Positions 42,550 to 50,882 of a stretch of 64,000 bases of DNA are shown here, one piece after another. Origin of the DNA: Aurantiacibacter arachoides (GTDB lineage Bacteria; Pseudomonadota; Alphaproteobacteria; Sphingomonadales; Sphingomonadaceae). The notes below the pieces were generated by a model. The model was not told the origin of the DNA, made no database searches, and saw only the letters and a program-made list of their open reading frames with translations. The translations under genes and the position numbers were made by a program. Location of the stretch: contig NZ_WTYH01000001.1 of assembly GCF_009827335.1 (NCBI RefSeq), forward strand, positions 2,269,501 to 2,333,500, read 5' to 3'. Numbering within the stretch: position 1 is the first letter of the stretch; each line of letters opens with the position of its first letter.

Positions 42550-44072
42550 TACTCTTCGGGCTCCTCCGGCGTGTCGGCGGTGTGCGTCGGCCCGGCCGTG
42601 CGATCCCCGCGGGCCAGCGCGAACACCACGCCCGACAATAGCAACAGCGCGATGAGGTTGGGCAGCACCATCAGGCCGTTGGCGATATCGCCCATGCGCC
42701 AGATAAGGTCGGATTCGCGTGTCGCGCCCACGAAGATCGCCACGCACCACAGCACCCGCCAGCCCATGAGCAGCATCTTTTCACCGCCCAGCGTGGAGCC
42801 GGGGAAGCGGTCGTAGATGAAGGTGATGGCTCGCTCGCCGTAATAGCTCCAGGTCAGCAGCGTGGTGAACACGAACAATAGCAGCGCGATGCTGGCCACC
42901 AGCGTGCCGAGCGGGACCGACCCCACGGTAAAGGGGAACGCCGCGGCAAAGGCGCCACTGGTCACCGCGAAGCCTTGCAGCTGACCGTCCTGCCAGGCGT
43001 GTTGCACCGGCTGGCCATTGGCGCTGAAGTTGCCTTCCACCGTCAGGATGACGAGCGCGGTCATGGTGCAGATCACGATGGTGTCGATGAATGTGCCGAG
43101 CATGGCCATGCGGCCCTGGAACTGCGGATCGTCGGTCTGCGCCACGGCGTGGGCGATGGGGGTGGAGCCCTGCCCCGCCTCGTTCGAGAACAGCCCGCGC
43201 GCCACGCCCGCGCGGATCGCCAGGATCACCGCCGCGCCCACGAAGCCGCCGCTGGCGCTCTGCGCGTTGAAGGCGCCGCCAAAGATGCGGCCGAAGGTTT
43301 CCGGAATGTCTCCGATGTTCAGCGCGATGGCGATCAGCGCCATGACGATATAGGCCGCTGCCATGAACGGCACGACCGTTTCGGCGACGTTGCCGATCGA
43401 CTTGATGCCGCCGATGATCACCACGAACACCAACACCGCCACGATCAGCCCGCCCAGCCATTCCTCGATGCCGAACAGTTCGTTGAGCCCGTCCGCCACC
43501 GCGTTCGCCTGGATACCGTTGCCGGTCACCAGCGCGCTGATGAGCGTGCCCACGCAGAAGAAGATCGCCAGCCATGTCCACTTCGGGCCAAGGCCCATCA
43601 TGATGTAGCTCATCGGACCGCCGCGATAGGTGCCGTTGCTGGTCGTCTCGCGGTAACGGATGGCAAGGCTGCCTTCCGCAAAGGCCAGCGCCATGCCGAA
43701 CAGGGCGGTGATCCACATCCAGAAGATCGCGCCGGGGCCACCCAGCGCGATGGCCGTGGCGACGCCCGCCAGATTGCCCGTGCCGACCTGCCCGGACAGC
43801 GCGGTGGACAGCGCGGCAAACGGCGAGATCTCGCCCGCGCCCGATTTCTTGCGGCCGGCGAACAGGTTCGTCAGCGCCGGCCAGAAATTGGTGATCGGAT
43901 AGCCGCGCAGGCCGATCATGAACCACAGGCCGGCCCCCAGCAAGACGATGGCAAGGGGCGGGAACGGCAGCACCTGCGCGCCGTCCCAGGTGCCGCCCCA
44001 GATGAAATCGGCGACGTTGGTCACCGGCCCCAGCAGGCGTTCGTCGAATGTCATCTCGCTGCGCGTGGCCAT
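42546..44072 (-). CDS. Alanine or glycine:cation symporter (AGCS family)
   Basis: This 508-residue inner-membrane carrier has about 11 hydrophobic helices. VGTGNLAGVATAIALGGPGAIFWMW, RYRETTSNGTYRGGPMSYIMMGLG and FSNEAGQGSTPIAHAVAQTDDPQ are AGCS (sodium:alanine symporter) hallmarks. It imports alanine or glycine with sodium; glycine would supply the cleavage system encoded at the start of the window, though the two loci are not linked. GAGGGG lies 5 bases before the ATG. It is divergent from secE across a 251-bp gap. Confidence 0.93.
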   Translation of the reverse strand: MATRSEMTFDERLLGPVTNVADFIWGGTWDGAQVLPFPPLAIVLLGAGLWFMIGLRGYPITNFWPALTNLFAGRKKSGAGEISPFAALSTALSGQVGTGNLAGVATAIALGGPGAIFWMWITALFGMALAFAEGSLAIRYRETTSNGTYRGGPMSYIMMGLGPKWTWLAIFFCVGTLISALVTGNGIQANAVADGLNELFGIEEWLGGLIVAVLVFVVIIGGIKSIGNVAETVVPFMAAAYIVMALIAIALNIGDIPETFGRIFGGAFNAQSASGGFVGAAVILAIRAGVARGLFSNEAGQGSTPIAHAVAQTDDPQFQGRMAMLGTFIDTIVICTMTALVILTVEGNFSANGQPVQHAWQDGQLQGFAVTSGAFAAAFPFTVGSVPLGTLVASIALLLFVFTTLLTWSYYGERAITFIYDRFPGSTLGGEKMLLMGWRVLWCVAIFVGATRESDLIWRMGDIANGLMVLPNLIALLLLSGVVFALARGDRTAGPTHTADTPEEPEEY

Positions 44073-44180
44073 GTTGTCCCCTCGTCCATCCGTTTCGCGA
44101 TCGGGGCCTTGCTATCGGTGCGGGGCGCATATGCAAACCCTTCGCCGCCATTTTATCGGTAAGCGCCATCTGCAAGCGGC

Positions 44181-44210
44181 CTTGCCAACGACGCGCTCCG
44201 CGCCTAGATA
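44181..44210 (+). promoter_or_regulatory. Candidate sigma-70-type promoter for secE-nusG
   Basis: TTGCCA and TAGATA are separated by 17 bases, about 115 bases upstream of the secE start. A leader of roughly 105 bases would follow. This lies in the gap between the AGCS symporter and secE genes, in which no other gene is seen. Confidence 0.5.
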
Positions 44211-44323
44211 GCCAGCCGTCTTCCGACATCGCGGAACCTCGAAAGCCCCTCCCGGACACTGCCCGGGGCGGCGAGGAGCCCTACCCGGAAGGCCCTGTGA
44301 TCTTGAACAGCGAGCGACACGAC

Positions 44324-44566
44324 ATGGCCCAGCCGACCCCCGCCCAGACGCCCTCGCCCACCCCGGCGAAGAAGAAGACCAGCCCGTCGGAATTCATGCG
44401 CCAGGTGCGTGCCGAGGGGAACAAGATCGTCTGGCCGAGCTGGCCCGAAACCGCACGCACCGCGGTGTTCGTCGGTATTCTGGTGCTGATCCTGTCGCTG
44501 TTCTTCCTTGCCGTCGATTCGTTCTTCGGCTTCACCGTGCGCGAACTGCTCGGCTTCATCGGCTGA
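44324..44566 (+). CDS. secE: Preprotein translocase subunit SecE
   Basis: This 80-residue single-span SecE belongs to the short form usual in alphaproteobacteria. A Pro/Thr-rich start is followed by the amphipathic helix SPSEFMRQVRAEGNKIVWPSWPETART and one transmembrane helix (AVFVGILVLILSLFFLAVDSFFG). It joins SecY and SecG in the inner-membrane export channel. Earlier in-frame starts exist (GTG at 44297), but the ATG at 44324 gives the usual N-terminus. nusG follows 43 bases on, the almost universal secE-nusG order. Confidence 0.93.
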   Translation: MAQPTPAQTPSPTPAKKKTSPSEFMRQVRAEGNKIVWPSWPETARTAVFVGILVLILSLFFLAVDSFFGFTVRELLGFIG

Positions 44567-44609
44567 CCCGCGCGCGACAACTGACATTCTTGAGGGAAAC
44601 GACACACCC

Positions 44610-45149
44610 ATGGCTGCCCGCTGGTATATCATCCACGCCTACTCCGGTTTCGAGAACAAGGTGCGTGACGCGATCCTCTCCGAGGCTGAGCGTCTCGGCC
44701 TGTCCGAAGGCGTGGCGGAGGTCGAAGTTCCGACCGAGACCGTGACCGAGATCAAGCGCGGCAAGAAGGTGCAGACCGAACGCAAGTTCATGCCCGGCTA
44801 CGTGCTGGCCAAGCTGAACCTGACGGACGATGTCTATCACCTCGTCAAGAACACCCCCAAGGTCACCGGCTTCCTGGGCAGCGGCAACAAGCCGCAGCCG
44901 ATCAGCGAAAAGGAAGCCGCGCGCTATTTCGGCGGGGTCGAGGAAGCCAAGTCCGCACCCAAGAAGGACATCAGCGTCGATTACGAGATCGGCGATGCGG
45001 TCAAGGTGCTGGAAGGCCCCTTCGCCAGCTTCAACGGCGAGGTCGAGGAGCTCGATTTCGACAAGGCCAAGGTCAAGGTCAGCGTTTCGATCTTCGGTCG
45101 CGGCACGCCGGTGGAACTGGACTTCGACCAGGTCGAACTGGTCAAGTAA
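44610..45149 (+). CDS. nusG: Transcription termination/antitermination factor NusG
   Basis: This 179-residue protein has an N-terminal NGN domain (ARWYIIHAYSGFENKVRDAI, RKFMPGYVLAKLNLTDDVYHLV, KVTGFLGSGNKPQPIS) that binds RNA polymerase. The C-terminal KOW domain (YEIGDAVKVLEGPFASFNGEVEELD, ending ELDFDQVELV) binds Rho or ribosomal S10. The start at 44610 gives the conserved MAARWYIIHAYSG start; GAGGG is about 13 bases upstream. It is transcribed with secE. rplK, normally next, is displaced by two opposite-strand genes. Confidence 0.97.
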   Translation: MAARWYIIHAYSGFENKVRDAILSEAERLGLSEGVAEVEVPTETVTEIKRGKKVQTERKFMPGYVLAKLNLTDDVYHLVKNTPKVTGFLGSGNKPQPISEKEAARYFGGVEEAKSAPKKDISVDYEIGDAVKVLEGPFASFNGEVEELDFDKAKVKVSVSIFGRGTPVELDFDQVELVK

Positions 45150-45167
45150 GCCCTTGGGGCCGGCCGG

Positions 45168-45971
45168 TCAGATCCGGTTGGCCACCCAGGCGATCGCCAG
45201 CGCGGCGGGCACGAACATGGCCTGGGCCAGCAGCGTGCCGACGAGGCGGCTGCCCGAAATCCACACGATGGCCTGCCGATAGGCGGGCTCCCCCAGCTGG
45301 CCGTCGACCACGTCGTCGGTCAGCATGGACAGCTGCGGGTCGATTACCAGGAACAGCAGGATCGTAGCGAACCCGTTGATGAGCGCCGAAAGCTGCGATG
45401 CCGTCACCCGGTACTCCGGGTTCAGATAGCCCGCATAGATCGAGGCGAGCACGCCTGTCACCAGGATCGCCTGCGCCACGCAATTCGCGCCAAGTATGCC
45501 CCAGCCAACCGACTGCGGGCGGCGCAGGTTCTTCAGATGCAATGGGCGCGGCAGCGTTGCCGCGTCGCGCAGGGTGCGAAGCCCGGCGGGCGTCGCCGTG
45601 CGCAGCGCCAGGCGGGCGAGCGACTTCTTCTCCCGCATCCCCTCGATCACCCTGGCGAACAGGCGCTGGGTGCTTGGCACCAGCAGCACGCCCACCACCA
45701 CGCCGACCGTGGACGCGGCGATCATCAGCCTGAAATCGAGCAGCAGGTTGGTCGAGACATCGCTGGTCAGCGCGTTCTCCACCCGCTTGGCAATCAGCGG
45801 CGCGAGAAAGCCGTTGGACAGGCGCGAGACAAGCACCAGCGCGTTGAACAGCGCAAAGCTCATGGCGATGCGGCGCGTGCGCACCCCGGCGATGCGGGCG
45901 GCATAGGCGAGCGTGCCGATGAGGTGGATGACCACCGTCAGCAGGCAGATAACGACGAGCGGACTATCCAA
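45168..45971 (-). CDS. Amj-like lipid II flippase family protein (DUF2837)
   Basis: This inner-membrane protein of 267 residues has about six hydrophobic helices. VVICLLTVVIHLIGTLAYAARIAGVRTRRIAMSFALFNALVLVSRLSN matches the pattern of Amj (alternate to MurJ) proteins, which flip lipid II across the membrane in peptidoglycan synthesis. The length equals that of Bacillus Amj. The start appears to be TTG at 45971, since the conserved helix begins just after it. It lies on the opposite strand between nusG and rplK. The family call is from memory of the motif and should be checked. Confidence 0.72.
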   Translation of the reverse strand: MDSPLVVICLLTVVIHLIGTLAYAARIAGVRTRRIAMSFALFNALVLVSRLSNGFLAPLIAKRVENALTSDVSTNLLLDFRLMIAASTVGVVVGVLLVPSTQRLFARVIEGMREKKSLARLALRTATPAGLRTLRDAATLPRPLHLKNLRRPQSVGWGILGANCVAQAILVTGVLASIYAGYLNPEYRVTASQLSALINGFATILLFLVIDPQLSMLTDDVVDGQLGEPAYRQAIVWISGSRLVGTLLAQAMFVPAALAIAWVANRI

Positions 45972-46054
45972 GATGACGGCGACCTTCAGGGGATTGGCAC
46001 GCCGCTATAGGCCCGGCGCACCGGATTGACGACGCGGAAAACCGCGCTGTCTCG

Positions 46055-46885
46055 CTAGAAGGTGACCCAGCCCAGCTTCTCGCCGTAGGCCAGGGCCATC
46101 ATGATCGTGTCGACGGCGGCATGGGCCAGCACGCAGGCCCACAGGTTGCCGCCGAACCGCAACCGCACCCAGCCGAGCAACAGGCCGATGCTGCCCGTCA
46201 GGATCGTGCCGCCCCAGCCCTGGTAGAGGTGCGGAAGGCCGAACAGCACGGCCTGGATGATCAGCACGGCTGCAGTGCTGCCGCCAATGCCGGACAGCCG
46301 CTGCAGCCGGTCCATCAGGAAACCGCGGTAGAGCAGTTCCTCGCCCAGCCCCGCCGCCAGCCATGCGACGCCGACGATCCACAGGGCGAACATGGCGGGG
46401 CTTTCGGTCACCAGATCAAGCACGAAGCTGGCGTCGGGCGTCGGCAACCCTATCGCCTCCACCAGCGGCGCACCGACGGTGAAGATGGCGATGATGGCAA
46501 CGGTGGCCCCTGCCGCCCAGACCAGCGTCCTGCGCCAGCCGCCCGGCGGAGGCGTGCCGAGACCAAACACCTGGCCCACGCGCCCCTCCCCGCGCAGCCA
46601 AAGCCAGCACACCAGCAAAGCGGCCGCCATGCCGGCCATCGTCGACAATGCCGCCGCCGCAGAGGTCAGCGCGTCTTCGGGACTGGTGCCGTTCTGCATC
46701 GCATCGATGATGGCCGGTATGGTCGGCAGCGTGCTTCCGACGAGGTAGGCGAGCACGACGGTGATAACCTGCGCCAGGAACCAGAACCAACCGAGCGTGC
46801 CGGGTCTTGCAGGGGCCTTGCCAGGCGCGGGTGCATCCTCATCGAATACTGCCGCCGGGTGCCGGGGATCGTGTCTGTCGTCCAT
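46055..46885 (-). CDS. CPBP-family intramembrane metalloprotease
   Basis: This polytopic protein of 276 residues has about eight hydrophobic segments. The three CPBP (Abi) motifs are present: GLGEELLYRGFLMDRLQRL (EExxxR), FGLPHLYQGW (histidine) and LAHAAVDT (HxxxD). Together they form the zinc site of Rce1/CPBP proteases. Bacterial members process membrane proteins or serve in bacteriocin immunity; the target is unknown. ATG 46885 is preferred over a GTG one codon earlier. It lies 83 bases upstream of the Amj-like gene on the same strand, and both interrupt the nusG-rplK order. Confidence 0.88.
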   Translation of the reverse strand: MDDRHDPRHPAAVFDEDAPAPGKAPARPGTLGWFWFLAQVITVVLAYLVGSTLPTIPAIIDAMQNGTSPEDALTSAAAALSTMAGMAAALLVCWLWLRGEGRVGQVFGLGTPPPGGWRRTLVWAAGATVAIIAIFTVGAPLVEAIGLPTPDASFVLDLVTESPAMFALWIVGVAWLAAGLGEELLYRGFLMDRLQRLSGIGGSTAAVLIIQAVLFGLPHLYQGWGGTILTGSIGLLLGWVRLRFGGNLWACVLAHAAVDTIMMALAYGEKLGWVTF

Positions 46886-46940
46886 CACCGACGGCTATAG
46901 CCCGCCGCCGCCCTGCGCAAGCCGCGTGCCCCTGCCCATG

Positions 46941-46969
46941 CTTGCCTTTTGCCCCGCAATCGCTATAGG
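46941..46969 (+). promoter_or_regulatory. Candidate promoter for rplK-rplA
   Basis: CTTGCC and TATAGG are separated by 17 bases, about 123 bases before rplK. The need for a separate promoter is consistent with the two genes inserted between nusG and rplK. Confidence 0.5.
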
Positions 46970-47047
46970 CGCGCCTTCCCAGGCACATCACCGGGAAATC
47001 GCCGCGGAAGGCTGGCCATCGGCCAGCCGTTCGACCGCTTACCATGA

Positions 47048-47069
47048 CCCCTGCGCCCGTGGCGCGGGG
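47048..47069 (+). promoter_or_regulatory. Hairpin in the rplK leader
   Basis: CCCCTGCGCC pairs with GGCGCGGGG (one bulged T, 3-base loop) a few bases upstream of the AAGGAGG ribosome-binding site of rplK. In other bacteria ribosomal protein L1 represses this operon by binding its leader; whether this stem is involved is not known. Confidence 0.35.
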
Positions 47070-47092
47070 AACAGTGAGAAAAGGAGGCCACC

Positions 47093-47524
47093 ATGGCCAA
47101 GAAGATCGAAGGTTACATCAACCTTCAGGTGCCCGCCGGCGCCGCCAACCCGAGCCCGCCGATCGGCCCGGCGCTGGGTCAGCGCGGTGTCAACATCATG
47201 GAATTCTGCAAGGCGTTCAACGCCGCGACCGACAGCCTTGAAAAGGGCATGCCGATCCCGACGAAGATCACCGTGTACGGCGACCGTTCGTTCACCTTCA
47301 TCACCAAGACCCCGCCCGCCAGCTATCTGCTGAAGAAGGCGGCCAATCTCAAGAGCGGTTCCAAGGAACCGGGCAAGAGCAGCGCCGGCAAGGTGACGAA
47401 GAACCAGGTGCGCGAGATCGCGGAAACCAAGATGGCGGACCTGAACGCCAATGACATCGACCAGGCCATGAAGATCATCGAGGGCTCCGCGCGCTCGATG
47501 GGCCTCGAAGTGGTGGAGGGCTGA
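47093..47524 (+). CDS. rplK: 50S ribosomal protein L11
   Basis: This 143-residue protein of the GTPase-associated centre binds 23S rRNA. The start [20 protein letters not shown] and [24 protein letters not shown] are invariant-type L11 sequences; [21 protein letters not shown] continues the N-terminal domain. An AAGGAGG site stands 6 bases before the ATG. rplA follows after 4 bases. Confidence 0.98.
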   Translation: MAKKIEGYINLQVPAGAANPSPPIGPALGQRGVNIMEFCKAFNAATDSLEKGMPIPTKITVYGDRSFTFITKTPPASYLLKKAANLKSGSKEPGKSSAGKVTKNQVREIAETKMADLNANDIDQAMKIIEGSARSMGLEVVEG

Positions 47525-47528
47525 TAGC

Positions 47529-48221
47529 ATGGCCAAGCAGACCAAGAAGCAGCAGGTCGTCGGCAAGATCGACCGCGAGAAGCTCTACAGCTGGGATGAA
47601 GCCATCGCCATGCTGCGCGAGCACAAGGCCAAGTTCGACGAGACCGTCGAAGTCGCCATGAACCTGGGCGTCGATCCGCGCCACGCCGACCAGATGGTGC
47701 GTGGCATGGTGTCGCTGCCGGGCGGCACGGGCAAGGACGTGCGCGTCGCCGTGTTCGCGCGTGGCGACAACGCCGAGAAGGCCACCGCCGCCGGTGCCGA
47801 CAAGGTGGGTGCCGAGGATCTCATGGAAGACATGCAGAACGGCAATCTCGATTACGACCGCGTGATCGCCACGCCCGACATGATGGGCGTCGTGGGTCGC
47901 CTGGGCAAGGTGCTCGGCCCCAAGGGCCTGATGCCGAACCCCAAGCTCGGCACGGTGACGCCCGACGTCGCCAAGGCCGTGAAGGACGCCAAGGGCGGCC
48001 AGGTCGAATTCCGCGTGGAGAAGCAGGGCATCATCCACTCCGGCATCGGCAAGCTGTCGTTCTCCGACGAGAAGCTGAAGGAGAACTTCGAGGCGCTGAC
48101 GCAGGCCATCGTGCGGGCCAAGCCCGCCGGCGCCAAGGGCAAGTATGTCCGCAAGGTCTCGCTGACCTCGTCGATGGGCCCCGGCCTGAAGGTCGACCTG
48201 GCGGAGATCGAGGGCGCCTGA
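47529..48221 (+). CDS. rplA: 50S ribosomal protein L1
   Basis: This 230-residue protein of the L1 stalk is also the usual autogenous repressor of its own operon. [43 protein letters not shown] and [19 protein letters not shown] are standard L1 motifs. It starts 4 bases after rplK. A strong terminator follows; the rplJL-rpoBC genes that come next in many genomes are not in this window. Confidence 0.98.
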   Translation: MAKQTKKQQVVGKIDREKLYSWDEAIAMLREHKAKFDETVEVAMNLGVDPRHADQMVRGMVSLPGGTGKDVRVAVFARGDNAEKATAAGADKVGAEDLMEDMQNGNLDYDRVIATPDMMGVVGRLGKVLGPKGLMPNPKLGTVTPDVAKAVKDAKGGQVEFRVEKQGIIHSGIGKLSFSDEKLKENFEALTQAIVRAKPAGAKGKYVRKVSLTSSMGPGLKVDLAEIEGA

Positions 48222-48248
48222 GCTCTTCTCCGACTGACGTGAATTGCG

Positions 48249-48284
48249 AAAGGGGCCGGGGGAGCGATCTTCCGCCCCCTTTTT
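48249..48284 (+). terminator. Rho-independent terminator after rplA
   Basis: AAAGGGGCCGG pairs imperfectly with CCGCCCCCTTT, followed by a run of T, 28 bases after the rplA stop. Confidence 0.85.
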
Positions 48285-48341
48285 CATGCGCCGGATAATT
48301 GGCGGCGCTCAATCGTTGGCAGGGGGAAAGGACTTTCCCTC

Positions 48342-48581
48342 ATGACCAAGACACCCTTCCTGATCCTCTTCGCCCTCGTCGTGGCACTATTCGTGTTTGC
48401 CATTGCGACTGGCAACCAGATGGCGGCGGGCGGCGGTGCCTTGTTACTGCTGGCGGCGATCGGCTATGGCACCTGGCAGAGCAAGCGCGCGACCCCTGCC
48501 GAAACCGCTCGCGGAGAGCGCGGCGCGCGCGAATTGCGCGAGGAACTGGCCGAGGACGAGGCGCGCCGCGGCACCCGCTGA
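48342..48581 (+). CDS. Small two-helix membrane protein, unknown
   Basis: This 79-residue protein has two hydrophobic helices (about 5-22 and 28-45) and a charged cytoplasmic-type tail (ERGARELREELAEDEARRG). GGGGGAAAGGA precedes the ATG, and codon use is like its neighbours. No family is recognised. It stands alone between the rplA terminator and the convergent CinA-N-like gene. Confidence 0.65.
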   Translation: MTKTPFLILFALVVALFVFAIATGNQMAAGGGALLLLAAIGYGTWQSKRATPAETARGERGARELREELAEDEARRGTR

Positions 48582-48613
48582 CGGGTTACCTTTTCGGCGC
48601 GGCAGGTTCGCGC

Positions 48614-49378
48614 TCAGATCCCGCCCGGGGTGAACGCATGACCCTCTGCGGCCAGCGCTTCGCACAGGCTGGCCACTGCGGCTGACAGCAGTTCGCCATC
48701 GATCGAGCGGATGACGAAGTTCGCGCCTGTCCGTCCCTCGCGAAAGAACGGATAACTGCCCACCTGGCACCCCGGGTGCGTCTTTTCGATCGTCCGCAGC
48801 AGGTCTGCCACCTCGCTCTCTGCGACCCAGCAGCCGACGGTCTCGGCGATCAGCGGCGCCCCGCCCTCCAGCGTACCGGTCAAAGCGTCGAGCATCCCGG
48901 CGGTGATGTGCGGCACGCCGGCCATGATGAACACGTTGCCCCACCGGATGCCCGGCGCGCCCGACATACGGTTGGGAATGAGGTCGGCGCCCTCGGGCAC
49001 ACGGGCCATGCGCAGCCGGGCGTCGGTCGGCCCGCCCGTCCTGTCGGCGTAGTAGCGCTCCAGGATCGCCCGCGCTTCGGGGTGCACCACCACCGGCACA
49101 CCCAGAGCGCTCGCCACGGCATCCACGGTGATGTCGTCGTGCGTCGGCCCGATGCCGCCGGTGGTAAACAGGTAGTCGTATGTCTGCCTGAGTGCGTTCA
49201 CCGCGGCGACGATTGCTGCCATGTCGTCCGACACCACGCGCGCCTCGGTCAGGCGGATGCCCTGCACCTGCAGCCAGCTGGCGATCTGGGCGATGTTCTT
49301 GTCGTGCGTGCGGCCCGAGAGGATCTCGTCACCGATGACCAGCACCGCCGCGGTCCAGACCTTGTCCGATGCGTTCAT
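48614..49378 (-). CDS. CinA N-terminal-type molybdopterin-binding-domain protein
   Basis: This protein of 254 residues has a MoaB/Mog-like domain at the N-terminus (VLVIGDEILSGRTHDKNIAQIASWL, YDYLFTTGGIGPTHDDITVDAVA). The C-terminal part follows the COG1058 type (KTHPGCQVGSYPFFREGRTGANFVIRS). It lacks the CinA nicotinamide-nucleotide deamidase domain. Stand-alone members include ADP-ribose or FAD pyrophosphatase-like enzymes, so nucleotide clean-up is possible. The ATG overlaps the stop of the monooxygenase gene by 4 bases. An upstream extension to 49489 is open but lies inside that gene. Confidence 0.82.
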   Translation of the reverse strand: MNASDKVWTAAVLVIGDEILSGRTHDKNIAQIASWLQVQGIRLTEARVVSDDMAAIVAAVNALRQTYDYLFTTGGIGPTHDDITVDAVASALGVPVVVHPEARAILERYYADRTGGPTDARLRMARVPEGADLIPNRMSGAPGIRWGNVFIMAGVPHITAGMLDALTGTLEGGAPLIAETVGCWVAESEVADLLRTIEKTHPGCQVGSYPFFREGRTGANFVIRSIDGELLSAAVASLCEALAAEGHAFTPGGI

Positions 49379-50853
49379 GCGGCGGCATCCGCATGGGGCG
49401 CTACGCGGTGAAAGCGCAGCACGCTGTCGGCGACCGGGCGATGGCGAAAGTCGCGGCGATCGGCAAGATAGTCGTGCGCCAGCGTCCACGGCCGCTCAGC
49501 CCCGACCTTGGGCATCAGCGGCCGCGCCCGTTCCAGATAGCCGGACGTGTAGTCCCACGGCTCGACCGCGTCCGGTTCGTCCTGCGCGGCAAGCTCGGGC
49601 ACGGCAACGTCCGCGCCCACCCTTGCCATGTGGTTCAGCACCTCGCAGGCGTAACGCGCGTTGCTGTCGGCCCGCAGCGTCCAGCTGGCGTTGAGGTAGC
49701 CGAACACGAACGACAGGTTGGGCACGTCGGAAAACATCGTGCCACGATAGAAGTAGTGCTGCGTCCAGTCGAGCGGCTTGCCGTCCAGCGAAACCTCCAC
49801 CTTGCCTGCCAGCGCCAGCCTGAGGCCGGTGGCGGTGACGACAATGTCGGCGGGCAACCGCTCCCCCGATTGCAGACGCACGCCGCCCGCATCGAAGCCC
49901 TCGATCCGGTCGGTCACGATCCGTGCCTTGCCGGCATTGATCGCCGCGAACAGGTCGCCGTCAGGCACCAGGCAGAGGCGCTGCTCCCACGGATTGTAGG
50001 GCGGCTCGAAATGGACGGGATCGTAATTGTCGCCCAGCGCCTCGCGCGTCATGGTCCGCAGGCGGTCGGCGATTCGGCCCGGATTGCGGCGTGACAGGCG
50101 AAAGATGTAGTCGCGCAACGCGATGTTCTTCCACCGGGTGACGCGATAGGCCAGGCGTTCGGGCAGCCATTTCTGCATAATCATGCCGAACGCATCGCGC
50201 CTGGGCATCGCCCCCATCCAGCTCGGCGTGCGCTGGAGCATGGTGACGCTGTTCGCCTGGTCGGCCATGGCCGGCACCAGCGTAACCGCCGTCGCGCCCG
50301 ATCCGATCACCACCACGTCTTTCCCTGTGTAGTCCAGGTCCTGCGGCCAGAATTGCGGGTGGACGACGGTGCCGGCAAAGTCCGCGATACCGGGGATCGC
50401 CGCGTCGTGCGGGTTGTCGTAGTCGTAATAGCCGCTGGCGAAATAGAGCCAGCGCGCGGTGTAGATGGTGGTTTCCCCATCGCTCCCGCGCGCGGTTATG
50501 GTCCAGCGGGCGCTGGCGCCATCCCACGCGGCGTTGGTCACTTCCTGCCCGAAGCGCATCCGTTCCCGGATGCCGCGTTCATCGGCCACGCGGTTCAGGT
50601 AATCGAGAATTGCCGGCGCATCGGCGATGGTATCCTCGTGCCGCCACGGTTCGAACCCGAAGCCGAGCGTGTGCATGTCGCTGTCGGACCGGATGCCGGG
50701 ATAGCGAAACAGGTCCCAGGTCCCGCCGATCTGCTCGCGCCGGTCGAGTATCAGGTAGTCGAGGTCGGGTGACAGCATCCCCATATGCGCCGCCATGGAT
50801 ATGCCGGAGATCCCGGCGCCGATGATGACGACGTCGGTATCGGGTGGGGTCAT
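49375..50853 (-). CDS. Flavin monooxygenase, Baeyer-Villiger type
   Basis: This enzyme of 492 residues binds FAD (VVIIGAGISGISMAAHMG) and NADPH (VVVIGSGATAVT). The Baeyer-Villiger fingerprint FxGxxxHxxxWP is present exactly as FAGTVVHPQFWP. GGTWDLFRYPGIRSDSDMHTLGF is the classical substrate-side motif of this group. It would insert oxygen into a ketone or oxidise a related substrate. The ATG at 50853 is preferred over a GTG at 50862. It follows folD by 29 bases on the same strand, so it is probably co-transcribed with metF-folD-folD; how it fits folate chemistry is unclear. Confidence 0.88.
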   Translation of the reverse strand: MTPPDTDVVIIGAGISGISMAAHMGMLSPDLDYLILDRREQIGGTWDLFRYPGIRSDSDMHTLGFGFEPWRHEDTIADAPAILDYLNRVADERGIRERMRFGQEVTNAAWDGASARWTITARGSDGETTIYTARWLYFASGYYDYDNPHDAAIPGIADFAGTVVHPQFWPQDLDYTGKDVVVIGSGATAVTLVPAMADQANSVTMLQRTPSWMGAMPRRDAFGMIMQKWLPERLAYRVTRWKNIALRDYIFRLSRRNPGRIADRLRTMTREALGDNYDPVHFEPPYNPWEQRLCLVPDGDLFAAINAGKARIVTDRIEGFDAGGVRLQSGERLPADIVVTATGLRLALAGKVEVSLDGKPLDWTQHYFYRGTMFSDVPNLSFVFGYLNASWTLRADSNARYACEVLNHMARVGADVAVPELAAQDEPDAVEPWDYTSGYLERARPLMPKVGAERPWTLAHDYLADRRDFRHRPVADSVLRFHRVAPHADAAA

Positions 50854-50882
50854 CGGTGGCACGCCTGTATGGTTGCGGTTTG

